DNA of 64,000 nt, from the NCBI RefSeq assembly GCF_039523075.1, contig NZ_BAAAEP010000018.1, forward strand, positions 1-64,000, written 5' to 3'. A model generated the notes under the pieces. It had not been told where the DNA came from. It made no database searches and was given only the letters and a program-made list of their open reading frames with translations. This document shows, piece after piece, positions 8,559-20,716 of this stretch (positions are counted from its first letter, which is position 1; each line of letters starts with the position of its first letter). The stretch comes from Caenispirillum bisanense (GTDB taxonomy: Bacteria > Pseudomonadota > Alphaproteobacteria > Rhodospirillales > Rhodospirillaceae). A program made the position numbers and the translations under genes.

Positions 8559-9575
8559 TCACTGCACCGGCGGCGGGGCGAGCGATTCGCTCTGCACGCC
8601 GCCCGGCGTCAGGCGGGTGGGGGCGCCGGTGGCGGCCGGGGCGGGGGTGGTGGCGTAGCCGCCGGGGGCGTCCATGGGCTCCGGCGCCATGCCTTCCACC
8701 GGCGCCGTGTCGCCCGGCTGCACCGGACGGGCGCCGATGATGCCCGACTGCGGATCGCCGCCGCCGGCCATGGGCTGCTGCTGCGGCGTCAGCGGCTGCG
8801 GCTGGCCGTACTGCTGCTGCGGCTGCTGGCCCTGCGGCTGCGCCTGGCCGGCGTAGGGCGCGCCGCCCTGCAGCTGGCGGATGGTCAGCGCTTCCCACAG
8901 CGGTTCGGCTTCCGGGTTCGGGAAGCGGCGGTCGAGCACGATGGCCTTGGGCGTCGCGCCGCGGCCGTAGAAGGCCTGGTTCCAGTCGTGGCGCGGCTTG
9001 ATGACGGCGCCGTCGATGGTGGCGCCGCCATAGGCACCCTTGGCGCGGGCGAAGGCCAGGATGTCGTTGGACAGGTTGGAGGTGGTGGCCGCCTCCAGGT
9101 TGGCGCCCTCGGTGACGAAGGTGACGCCGACGCCGGCGCCGACCTTGAACTCGTCGTTCATCAGCGAGGTCAGGCCGCGGTCGGTCATGATCAGGAACAC
9201 CATCTGCGCCGACTGGCCGCCGATCTGCAGGCCGAGCGAGCCGCCGCCCATGGTGTAGAACGCCGGGGCGGAGAAGGCGCCGTTGCGGTCGCGGGTCATC
9301 AGCAGGCCGTTGCCGTAGGAGCCGCCGATGATGAAGCCGCCCTTCAGGAAACTCGGCACGATCAGCACGCCCTTGGCGCGGTGCAGGTAGCGCTCGAAGT
9401 TGGCCTGGAAGTTGGCGTCCGAGCGGACCGCATAGACGGCCGAGATGGACTGGTTGAGCGTCGAGCGGGCATCCGCCAGATCCTGCTGGACGCCCTGCGC
9501 CACCGCCGGCGGCGGGGCGATCACCGCCGTGCCCAGCGCCAGGGCCAGCGAAAGGGTGAGTGCGCGCACGAACAT
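8559..9575 (-). CDS. Exported YSC84-domain protein with Gln/Pro-rich tail
   Basis: A 338-residue protein. GGAGG precedes the ATG at 9575, and a signal peptide ending AVAQG follows. Residues of about 40–235 match the YSC84/SYLF lipid-binding domain: RAKGVLIVPSFLKGGFIIGGSYGNG, then MGGGSLGLQIGGQSAQMVFLIM, MNDEFKVGAGVGVT and GAYGGATIDGAV. The last 100 residues are low-complexity (PQGQQPQQQYGQPQ, then Ala/Pro). A periplasmic or membrane-associated lipid-binding role is inferred. It sits inside the cobalamin run, 12 bp before cobQ and 44 bp after cobO, with no known cobalamin role. Confidence 0.85.
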   Translation of the reverse strand: MFVRALTLSLALALGTAVIAPPPAVAQGVQQDLADARSTLNQSISAVYAVRSDANFQANFERYLHRAKGVLIVPSFLKGGFIIGGSYGNGLLMTRDRNGAFSAPAFYTMGGGSLGLQIGGQSAQMVFLIMTDRGLTSLMNDEFKVGAGVGVTFVTEGANLEAATTSNLSNDILAFARAKGAYGGATIDGAVIKPRHDWNQAFYGRGATPKAIVLDRRFPNPEAEPLWEALTIRQLQGGAPYAGQAQPQGQQPQQQYGQPQPLTPQQQPMAGGGDPQSGIIGARPVQPGDTAPVEGMAPEPMDAPGGYATTPAPAATGAPTRLTPGGVQSESLAPPPVQ

Positions 9576-9619
9576 CGTTGTCTTGCCTCCTCGCGAGCGG
9601 TCGTTCATTTCGACAACGC

Positions 9620-10254
9620 TCAGAACTCGATACCGGCCTGCGCTTTCACGCCCGACCGGAAGGGATGCTTCACCAGCTTCATTTCCGTCACCAGGTCGGC
9701 CTGCTCGATCAGCTCTTCCGGCGCGTTGCGGCCGGTGAGCACGGCGTGCTGGTGGGGCGGCCGCGCTGCCAGCACCGCCAGAACCTCGTCCAGCGGCAGG
9801 TAGCCATAGCGCAGCACCACGTTCATTTCGTCCAGGATGACCATGGCGTAAGCCGGATCGGCAAGCCACGCCCTGGCCACCTCGAAGGCGCGGCGGGCGG
9901 CGGCGATGTCGCGCTCGCGGTCCTGGGTTTCCCAGGTGAAGCCTTCGCCCATGGCCTTGAACTCGACCAGATCGTCGAAGCGCGACAGCACCTCGCGTTC
10001 GGCGGTGTCCATGGCGCCCTTGATGAACTGCACCACGCCCACCTTCATGCCGTGGCCGACGCAGCGCAGCGCCATGCCGAAGGCGGCGGTGGACTTGCCC
10101 TTGCCGGCGCCGGTGGTGACGATCAGCAGGCCCTTCTGCGCCGTCTTCTCGGCCATGATCTTGTCGCGGATGGCCTTTTTCTTGGCCATCTTCTGCCGGT
10201 GGCGCTGGTTCAGATCCTCGGGCTGGTCGTCCGGCAGGTCGGGGGTCTGGTCGG

Positions 10255-10258
<4 letters not shown>
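9620..10258 (-). CDS. cobO: Cob(I)yrinic acid a,c-diamide adenosyltransferase, CobO type
   Basis: A 212-residue BtuR/CobO/CobA-type ATP:corrinoid adenosyltransferase, which adds the upper adenosyl ligand. It has the P-loop GAGKGKSTAAFG near residue 52, then VVQFIKG, and the family end VILDEMNVVLRYGYLPLDEVL with RPPHQHAVLTGRNAPEEL. The ATG at 10258 overlaps the cobN stop (ATGA), which fixes the start and indicates coupling. A second, unrelated PduO-type adenosyltransferase lies at 50488. Confidence 0.96.
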
Positions 10259-13967
<3,709 letters not shown>

Positions 13968-13968
<1 letters not shown>

Positions 13969-15029
13969 CAGGCGGCCGGCACGTCGAGCCCGCTGCGGAT
14001 CGCCTCGGCCACGGCGGCCTTGTCGAGGCCGTGCAGGCCGATCACCACAAGATGGCTGCGGCGGTTGTCGGCGGCGGTCCAGGGGCGGTCGTACCAGCGG
14101 TCGATGCGCGGCCCGACGGCCTGCACCAGATGCCGCGCCGCCTTGCCCGGCACGTCGAGGAAGCCCTTGACGCGCAGGATGTCGTGGCCGGCGATGGCGG
14201 CGTGCAGCCGGGCCTCGAAGGCATCCAGGTCGTCCACCGGCCCGAACTCCACCACCAGGGTGTCGAAGTCGTCGTGGTCGTGGTCGTCGTCGCCGTCGTG
14301 GTGGCTCGGGCGCACGTCGAGGTCGTCTTCGGCGGCGGCATCAAGGCCGAGCAGCACCGCCGGATCGACCTTGCCGAAGGCGGCCGGCACCAGCTTCACG
14401 CCGGGGCGCAGGCGGGCGCGCAGGGACTGTTCCAGCACGTCCATGCCGGCTTCGTCCATCAGGTCGGCCTTGTTGAGGATGACCATGTCGGCGCAGGCCA
14501 GCTGGTCCTCGAACACCTCTTCCAGCGGGTTGTCGTGGTCAAGCGCGGCATCGGCATCGCGCTGGGCCTGCACGGCGTCGGGATCGTCGGCGAAGCGGCC
14601 GGCGGCGACGGCATGGGCATCGACCACCGTCACCACCCCGTCGACGGTGACGCGGGAACGGATCTCCGGCCACTGGAAGGCCTTCACCAGCGGCTTCGGC
14701 AGGGCGAGGCCGGAGGTTTCGATGACGATGGCATCGGGCGGATTGGCGCCCAGCACCAGCTTTTCCATGGTCGGCAGGAACTCGTCGGCGACCGTGCAGC
14801 AGATGCAGCCGTTGGCCAGCTCGACGATGCTGGTGTCGTCGTCGTCGCAGCCCTGCACGCCGCAGCCGAGCAGGATCTCGCGGTCCATGCCGAGATCGCC
14901 GAACTCGTTGATGACGAGGGCGATGCGCCGGCCGTTGGCCTGTTCCAGCAGGTGGCGGATCAGCGTCGTCTTGCCGGCGCCGAGAAAGCCGGTGACGACG
15001 GTGGCGGGGATCTTGCGGACGGCGCTCAT
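13968..15029 (-). CDS. cobW: CobW family GTPase, cobalamin-associated metallochaperone
   Basis: A 353-residue G3E-family GTPase. It has the Walker A GFLGAGKTTL at residues 13–22, the metal-binding CxCC in GCICCTV near 75, and ETSGLALP and NKADLMDE nucleotide motifs. A His/Asp-rich loop (HHDGDDDHDHDD) near residue 240 may bind metal. CobW proteins are thought to deliver cobalt to the CobN chelatase, and here the gene overlaps cobN by one base. It begins 15 bp after the cobU stop. Confidence 0.95.
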
Positions 15030-15044
15030 GGGGGGTGGAGTTCC

Positions 15045-15620
15045 TTACCGTTGGATATTTTTCAGGATGACAGGATATCCGGCGGCGACGAAGATAACCC
15101 GGTCCGCCGCCTCGCTCACCCTTTGATTCAGCCGCCCGGCATGATCGCGGAAGCAGCGGCCGAGCGGAGTGTCGGGGACGATGCCGAGCCCGACCTCGTT
15201 GCTGACCAGCACCACCGGCGCCGGCACCGCCGCCAGCAGGCGGACCAGGTCGGTGATGGCGAAGTCGGGGTCGCGCGGCGGCTCCGCCAGCATCTGGTTG
15301 GTGAGCCACAGGGTCAGGCAGTCCACCAGCACCGGCTCGCCGGGCTGCACCTGCGGCAGCACCCGGCACAGGTGGAGGGGTTCCTCCACCGTGCGCCAGA
15401 AGCCGTCGCGGCGTTCGCGGTGAACGGCGATGCGGGCCGCCATCTCGTCGTCCCACGCCTGGGCGGTGGCGATGTAGGTGGCGCGGCAGGCGCCGGAGGC
15501 CCGCACCATGGCCTCGGCCAGCCGGCTCTTGCCGGACCGGGCGCCGCCCACCAACACGGTCAGCGGCGGCAGCGGCGAGAAGTCGGCGGGGGCGGGCGGC
15601 ACGACAAGGGGCAGCGGCAT
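15045..15620 (-). CDS. cobU: Adenosylcobinamide kinase/guanylyltransferase
   Basis: A 191-residue bifunctional enzyme (CobU/CobP) that phosphorylates adenosylcobinamide and transfers GMP to it. The P-loop GGARSGKSRLAE lies near residue 25; YIATAQAWDDEM and the guanylylated-histidine region HRERRDGFWRTVEEP follow, with LVDCLTLWLTNQM and SNEVGLGIVP further on, as in the family. Its ATG overlaps the stop of the phosphatase gene upstream (TGATG), indicating translational coupling. Confidence 0.95.
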   Translation of the reverse strand: MPLPLVVPPAPADFSPLPPLTVLVGGARSGKSRLAEAMVRASGACRATYIATAQAWDDEMAARIAVHRERRDGFWRTVEEPLHLCRVLPQVQPGEPVLVDCLTLWLTNQMLAEPPRDPDFAITDLVRLLAAVPAPVVLVSNEVGLGIVPDTPLGRCFRDHAGRLNQRVSEAADRVIFVAAGYPVILKNIQR

Positions 15621-16231
15621 CAGGGAAGCGGCCTCCAGTTGACACAGCGGACGGCGGCGCCGCCCTCCATGAGGTCGATGCGGGTGAGCGACAGCGGGTC
15701 GACGGCGAAGGACAATCCCGCCGCCGGCTGCGCCTCCAGCCCCAGGGCCAGCACCAGGGCGGCGCGGATGGTGCCGGCGTGGGCGACGGCGATGATGTCG
15801 CGGCCGGCATGACGCTCGGCCAGGGCCGCCACCGCCGGCCGCAGCCGCGCCACCACGTCGGCGAAGCTCTCGCCGCCGGGCGGGCGGGCGGTGGACGGCG
15901 CCTGCCAGAACGGGTCGGTGTCGGCGGTCGGCAGATCGTTCCAGCAGCGACCCTGCCAGCGGCCGAAATCCTGCTCGACCAGCGCCGGCTCGACCGCGTC
16001 GGCCGGCTCCAGGCCGAGGGCGGCGGCGGTGGCGCGGCAGCGGGCGAGGGGACTGGTCACCACCACCGCCCGGCGCGCCAGCACGGCGGCCAGCACCGGC
16101 GCCGCCGCCAAGGCATCGGCGCGGCAGGGATGGTCCAGCGCCCCGACGATCTCGCCGGGCCCCGCCTCCACCGGGGCGTGGCGCAGCCACCACCAGCGGG
16201 TCGAGCGGTCGCGTTCGCCTGCCGTCGTCAT
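15620..16231 (-). CDS. cobC: Histidine phosphatase, probable alpha-ribazole phosphatase
   Basis: A 203-residue phosphoglycerate-mutase-like protein. The catalytic signature LRHAPVE lies near residue 16, SPLARCRATA supplies the second arginine, and the second catalytic histidine is in AVAHAGTIR. Dephosphorylation of alpha-ribazole phosphate (or cobalamin phosphate) is inferred from its position between cobS and cobU. The ATG at 16231 follows the cobS stop by three bases; a GTG one codon earlier would abut it directly. Confidence 0.85.
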   Translation of the reverse strand: MTTAGERDRSTRWWWLRHAPVEAGPGEIVGALDHPCRADALAAAPVLAAVLARRAVVVTSPLARCRATAAALGLEPADAVEPALVEQDFGRWQGRCWNDLPTADTDPFWQAPSTARPPGGESFADVVARLRPAVAALAERHAGRDIIAVAHAGTIRAALVLALGLEAQPAAGLSFAVDPLSLTRIDLMEGGAAVRCVNWRPLP

Positions 16232-16234
16232 CAC

Positions 16235-17012
16235 TCAGGTCCTCAGCAGCGCCACCAGGGTGACCAGCACGGTCAGCCCGGCCACCTGCTCCACGGCGCC
16301 CAGCACGTCGCCGGTCTGGCCGCCTATGTGGCGGCGGGCGAGGCCGGCGACAAGCAGCACGGCGATCAACCCGAAGGCGAACACCGGCGCCAGCAGGGCA
16401 TGGGGGCAGCACCAGCCCCCCCGCCGCCCCCGCCAGCGCCACGGCCACCGCCACCGGCGCCGCCTCGGTGCGGCCGGCGCCGGCGCCCAGGCCGTCGCTG
16501 CGGGCCGGCTCCAGCATGGCCATGGCGAGCGGCACCGCCGTGCGCGACAGCACCGCCGCCATCACCACCGCCGCACTGGCGGCGGCGACGCCGGCCGTTT
16601 CCAGCAGGGCGGTCAGCGCCGCCCACCGCAGACCGACGGCGACCAGCAGCGCCAGCACGCCATAGGTGCCGATGCGGCTGTCGCGCATGATCTCCAGCTT
16701 GCGCTCCCGCGTCGCGCCGCCGCCGAAGCCGTCGGCCACGTCGGCCAGCCCGTCCTCGTGCAGGGCGCCGGTGGCCAGCAGCCCGGCGGCGATGGCCAGC
16801 AGCACCGCCACCGCCGCCGGCAGGTCGAGCAGGTGGGCAAGGTGCAGGGCGCCGGCGGTGATCAGCCCGACCACCACCCCGACCAGCGGAAAGGCCCATA
16901 CGGCGCGGGCGAGCGGCGTGCGCGCCGCCGCCTCCGACAGCCGCGGCAGCGGCAGCCGGGTCAGGAACACGAAGGCGAGGTGCGCCTCTGCCATGCGCCC
17001 GGATTTATCCAT
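16235..17012 (-). pseudogene. cobS: Adenosylcobinamide-GDP ribazoletransferase (cobS/cobV), frameshifted
   Basis: The membrane enzyme joining adenosylcobinamide-GDP to alpha-ribazole. The N-terminal frame (AFVFLTRLPLPRL, GALHEDGLADVADGFGGG, RIGTYG) runs from 17012 to about 16407. The expected C-terminus (LLAPVFAFGLIAVLLV, RRHIGGQTGDVLGAVEQ) is in another frame from about 16405 to the stop at 16235. Total length is 778 bp, one base more than a multiple of three. The shift falls at a 5-base run (16402–16406) or a 7-base run (16416–16422). Removing one base from the 5-base run gives GLVLPHALLAPVF, a natural hydrophobic join, and a 258-residue protein. A sequencing error in a homopolymer is as likely as a real mutation. 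Confidence 0.85.
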
Positions 17013-17089
17013 CGGGAGTGATTTCCTTGCGGCATCGCGGTATGGATCGGCCCGAACCTTTCCATCCCTCAAGCCGAGGTGCAAGTGGC

Positions 17090-18127
17090 ATGTCCCTGAC
17101 CGTGCGCTCCGTGGCCGAGTTCCGCGCGCTTCTCTCCAGCCTGCCGACCGCCGACACGGCCGCCGCCGCCGCCGCCGCCGCGCGCGAGCCGCAGCTGACC
17201 AAGCCGCCCGGCAGCCTCGGCCGGCTGGAGGAACTGAGCGGCTGGCTGGCAGCGTGGCAGGGGCGGCATCCGCCGGCCGCCGCGCGGGTGCGCTGCGCCG
17301 TCTTCGCCGGCAACCATGGGGTAGCGGCGCGCGGCGTGTCGGCCTTTCCGGCGGCGGTGACGGCACAGATGGTGGAGAACTTCCGCCGCGGCGGGGCGGC
17401 GGTGAACCAGCTGTGCCGCACCTTCGGCGTCGAGCTGACGGTGACGCCGCTCGACCTCGACACCCCCACCGCCGACTTCACCGCCGCCCCGGCGCTGACC
17501 GAGGCCGATCTGGTCGCCGCCCTCAACGCCGGGCTGGAGGCGGCGACGGCGACCGCCACGGGGCAGCCGCTGGATGCCCTGTGCCTGGGCGAAATGGGCA
17601 TCGCCAACACCACCAGCGCCGCCACCATCGCCCTGGCCCTGCACGGCGGCAGCGCCACCGACTGGACCGGCCCCGGCACCGGCGTCGCCGGCTCCGCCCT
17701 GGAAACCAAGATCGCGGTGGTCGCCGAGGCCGTCGCCCGCCACACCGCCGACGCCCCCGACGGGCTGGAGGTGCTGCGTCGCCTGGGCGGGCGCGAGCTG
17801 GCGGCAATGGCGGGGGCGGTGGTCGGCGCCCGCATGGCGCGGGTGCCGGTGGTGCTCGACGGTTTCATCTGCACGGCGGCGGCGGCCTGCCTGGAGGCGA
17901 CGGTGGCCGGCGCCCTCGACCATTGCGTCGTCGCCCACGCCAGCGCCGAACCCGGCCACCGCCGTCTGGTGGCGGCGCTGGGCAAGCGGCCGCTGCTCGA
18001 CCTCGACCTGCGGCTGGGCGAGGGCTCCGGCGCGGTGCTGGCGGTGGGTCTGCTGCAGGCGGCGGTGGCCTGCCACACCGGCATGGCCACCTTCGCCGAA
18101 GCCGGAGTCGCGGCCGGCGAGGGCTGA
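17090..18127 (+). CDS. cobT: Nicotinate-nucleotide–dimethylbenzimidazole phosphoribosyltransferase
   Basis: A 345-residue enzyme of normal length that makes alpha-ribazole phosphate, the lower ligand of cobalamin. Motifs include LTKPPGSLGRLE near residue 38, FAGNHGVAARGVSAFP, LCLGEMGIANTTSAA and, near the C-terminus, the catalytic glutamate region LRLGEGSGAVLAV. The start at 17090 (SLTVRSV) has GAGGTG upstream. It is divergent from the frameshifted cobS with only 77 bp between them, so no cobalamin riboswitch fits there. It ends 23 bp from the convergent cyclic-nucleotide-binding gene. Confidence 0.95.
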   Translation: MSLTVRSVAEFRALLSSLPTADTAAAAAAAAREPQLTKPPGSLGRLEELSGWLAAWQGRHPPAAARVRCAVFAGNHGVAARGVSAFPAAVTAQMVENFRRGGAAVNQLCRTFGVELTVTPLDLDTPTADFTAAPALTEADLVAALNAGLEAATATATGQPLDALCLGEMGIANTTSAATIALALHGGSATDWTGPGTGVAGSALETKIAVVAEAVARHTADAPDGLEVLRRLGGRELAAMAGAVVGARMARVPVVLDGFICTAAAACLEATVAGALDHCVVAHASAEPGHRRLVAALGKRPLLDLDLRLGEGSGAVLAVGLLQAAVACHTGMATFAEAGVAAGEG

Positions 18128-18150
18128 GCGGGGGAGGGACGGGCGGCGGC

Positions 18151-19941
18151 CTAAGGCCGCGCCTCCTGCCCCTGCGGCGGCACGCGGCCGGCCAGCCGCT
18201 GCGCCCGTTCCAGGTTCTTCTGGGCGATGCGGGCCTGCGACCGGGCGCCGTTCTGCTGATAGGTCGTCAGCGCATCGCTGAAGCATTCCACCGCTTCCAC
18301 CAGCGGGGCGCCGTCGCGGGTGTGCTTGGCGAGCAGGAACAGGGCGGCGCCAAGGGAGTTGCGGCTGGCCGCCCACAGCAGCGGCACCGACTCCTGCCGC
18401 CGCACCAGCAGGGCGTTGCGGATGGTGCCGATGGCGCGCTCCAGCACCTCCTGGTTGCGGTGGGCGTCGCCGTAGACCTGCAGCACCTGGCTGACGTTGT
18501 GCATCACCTCCGCCCACTGCCAGGGGAAGCTCTGGCGGGTGAAGACGGTCAGGGCGTACTGGAAGGCACCCACCGCCTCGCGCAGGGCGTCGGGGTTGCC
18601 CTCGGCCATGTCCAGGCGGAACAGCACCACCCCCAGGCGGTTGTGCAGGCTGGCCCAGATTTCCGGCTCGACGCCGCGCTCGGTGCCGTAGATGGCCTGG
18701 CGGTAGGCCTCGGCGGCGGCGTGGAAATAGTCGGGGCTGTTGGTACGCTCGGCGATGGCCTGATAGACGAGGCCCAGCTGGCGCTGCAGCGCATACCACA
18801 CGTCGGCATTCTCGCCCGGCGTCCATTCGATGGCCGAGCGCAGCACCTCGGCGCCGTATTCCTGCAGGCCGGTGCCGGGGTTGAGGCCGCCGGTCACCGC
18901 CGCCGCCATGCCGTAGATGGCGAAGATCTGCGCCGTCTCGATCTGATAAAGGCCGTCCACCGGCTGGTCGATGAAGCCGCGCGCCGCCTCCATCCAGCCC
19001 GGCAGGCGCAGGCTGAGGAACTGCGCCTGACCCTCGCCGCGCGGCTCCACCGCGCCCATCACGGCGGCATGGAACAGCGGCGCCCAGCCTTCGTCGAAGT
19101 AGCACGGCAGCGGCAGCCACAGCAGCGGCTGCGGCAGGCCGGGCTTGTCGTCCTCCGCCCACGGCGCGGCGGTGAAGTGGACCTGGATCATGCGGCCTTC
19201 GCTGTCCACCTCGCCCCACAGCACCAGGTCGGCGTGGCCTTCGGCCAGCCAGCGGCGGGCGGTGGCGGCGGCGCGGCGGAAGCGTTCCCCCGGCTGCAGC
19301 AGGGCGTCCGATTCGGCCGGCAGCACCTTGCTGCCGTGGGGCTTGGCGGTGAAGCCCTCCAGCTGCTCCACCCAGGCGACTACATGGGGGCGCTGGGTGT
19401 CCTGCGGGTCGTTGCCGAAGGGCGCCACCAGCACCCGGAACGGGCGCACGGCGCTGCCGCTTTCGCGCGGCTCGCCGCCGGAGGAGCGCCAGCGGCCGAA
19501 CAGCCGGGTCAGCAGGGTCTGGCGGCGCGGGTCGGGCGGCGGCGGCACGATCAGCCCGCCCTGGCCGCCATCCACCGGCACCGGCAGCCCGGCCATGCCC
19601 ATGGCGGCGCGCTCGTCGGTTTCGCGCAGGCGCTGGGCGAGCTTGGCCATCACCTTCATGGCGGTGGCGGGATCGTTCTCGATGCGGCGCAGGAACTCGC
19701 GCCGCGGCAGCACCTTCAGCACCACGTCGCCGGCGCAATAGGCGGTGGCGTCGCGGCTGCGGCCGTCCAGCAGGCCGGTCTCGCCGAACAGTTCGTCGGG
19801 GCCGGCGGTGGCTATCAGCATGGGGCCGGTGCCGCTGTCCTTGAACAGCTCCACCCGCCCGGACTGCACGATGTACGCGCTGTCCGAGGTCTCGCCCTCG
19901 CGATAGACGATGTCTCCGTCCCTGAACTTCCTGGTCTTCAC
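18151..19941 (-). CDS. Cyclic-nucleotide-binding domain protein with TPR-like repeats
   Basis: A 596-residue protein starting at GTG. Residues 1–115 are a cNMP-binding fold (GDIVYREGETSDSAYIVQSGRVELF, ELFGETGLLDGRSRDATAYC). There is no C-terminal helix-turn-helix, so it is not a Crp-type DNA binder. A middle segment at about 170–290 (FRVLVAPFGND, ADLVLWGEVD) resembles the TolB-like domain of some adenylate cyclases. The C-terminal half is helical with TPR-like pairs (WASLHNRLGVVLFRLD, WAEVMHNVSQVLQVYG, WAASRNSLGAALFLLA). No signal peptide or membrane helix is seen. A cytosolic cNMP-responsive scaffold is an inference. Confidence 0.75.
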   Translation of the reverse strand: MKTRKFRDGDIVYREGETSDSAYIVQSGRVELFKDSGTGPMLIATAGPDELFGETGLLDGRSRDATAYCAGDVVLKVLPRREFLRRIENDPATAMKVMAKLAQRLRETDERAAMGMAGLPVPVDGGQGGLIVPPPPDPRRQTLLTRLFGRWRSSGGEPRESGSAVRPFRVLVAPFGNDPQDTQRPHVVAWVEQLEGFTAKPHGSKVLPAESDALLQPGERFRRAAATARRWLAEGHADLVLWGEVDSEGRMIQVHFTAAPWAEDDKPGLPQPLLWLPLPCYFDEGWAPLFHAAVMGAVEPRGEGQAQFLSLRLPGWMEAARGFIDQPVDGLYQIETAQIFAIYGMAAAVTGGLNPGTGLQEYGAEVLRSAIEWTPGENADVWYALQRQLGLVYQAIAERTNSPDYFHAAAEAYRQAIYGTERGVEPEIWASLHNRLGVVLFRLDMAEGNPDALREAVGAFQYALTVFTRQSFPWQWAEVMHNVSQVLQVYGDAHRNQEVLERAIGTIRNALLVRRQESVPLLWAASRNSLGAALFLLAKHTRDGAPLVEAVECFSDALTTYQQNGARSQARIAQKNLERAQRLAGRVPPQGQEARP

Positions 19942-20022
19942 GGCCCGTCGTTCCGTTTGCTCAACGGTCGATTGTCGTCGGGCGCGGGCGTTCCGGCAAT
20001 GTCTTTGCGATCACCGGCGCAC

Positions 20023-20280
20023 TCAGCCTTCGCCGGCGGGGCTGCCGCCGCCTTCGCCGGGCGGGCGGTCGTACTGGATCGCACCCTGGTAGAGCCGCGC
20101 CGTGCGGTCGCCGCGGGTGGCGGCGATGTAGCGGTTGCCGTTCTCGTCGGCGGCCATGTCCAGGCTGATGCGGCCGGCTTCCAGGTCGGCCACCACGGCC
20201 TTGTCGTCGATCTCGAACGCCTTGGCGAGGCCGCCGATGAGGGCGTTGATTTCCGAGTACATTTCGCGGTTGTCGCTCAC
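20023..20280 (-). CDS. Small conserved-looking protein, unknown function
   Basis: An 85-residue protein. The GTG at 20280 is preferred because GGAAGGAC lies 7 nt upstream; a longer open frame upstream has biased, low-information composition. The N-terminal half is helical and acidic (NREMYSEINALIGGLAKAFEI), followed by a strand-rich part (RYIAATRGDRTARLYQGAIQYD) and a Gly/Pro-rich end. It may be cotranscribed with the cNMP-binding gene, 81 bp downstream. I do not recognise the family. Confidence 0.55.
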   Translation of the reverse strand: MSDNREMYSEINALIGGLAKAFEIDDKAVVADLEAGRISLDMAADENGNRYIAATRGDRTARLYQGAIQYDRPPGEGGGSPAGEG

Positions 20281-20716
20281 CGCCTTGTCCTTCCGTTCCG
20301 GTGCGGCATGGGATGGCGGGCACCATAGCACTGCCGGGCCGCGGCCGGAAAGCGGCGGCGGCAGGCGATCTGCTGCGGAACGGGGAGGAGGCGATAGCGC
20401 GAGGGGCGGCAACCGGCCGGCTGGTCGACGGAGGGGGAATAGGTCCCGGCCGCCGCCGCCCCTGCGGGGAAGGGGATCCCCGTTGCGCTTCCGACGGGCC
20501 GCTGCGGAACGGCCCGGAATGGCGTCGTCTGCGAGGCGGCCGGGCCCGGAGGGGATGAGGCCTGCCGCTGCGCCCTGCACCGCCGATTACCGGAGTGCAG
20601 TAGTCAAGAAATAATCTGAAGAATTCCATGTTGCAACGGAAAAAAGCTGCAGGCTGCATCCGGTCAGGCGTTATGCTCGCCGGGGATGTGCGAGAAGAAC
20701 CGTGGGAGACTGGCGA
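20281..20716. other. Intergenic region upstream of ggt
   Basis: About 436 bp between the divergent small gene and ggt. I see no convincing gene. The final 130 bp (about 20585–20700) are clearly AT-richer than their surroundings, with runs such as AAGAAATAATCTGAAG and GGAAAAAAG, and probably contain the ggt promoter, but I cannot place −35 and −10 boxes with confidence. Confidence 0.5.

Noticed and set aside
17012..17090. Cobalamin riboswitch upstream of the cob genes
   Set aside because: The space between cobS and cobT is only 77 bp and has no B12-box-like sequence; none was seen in the other short gaps of the cluster.
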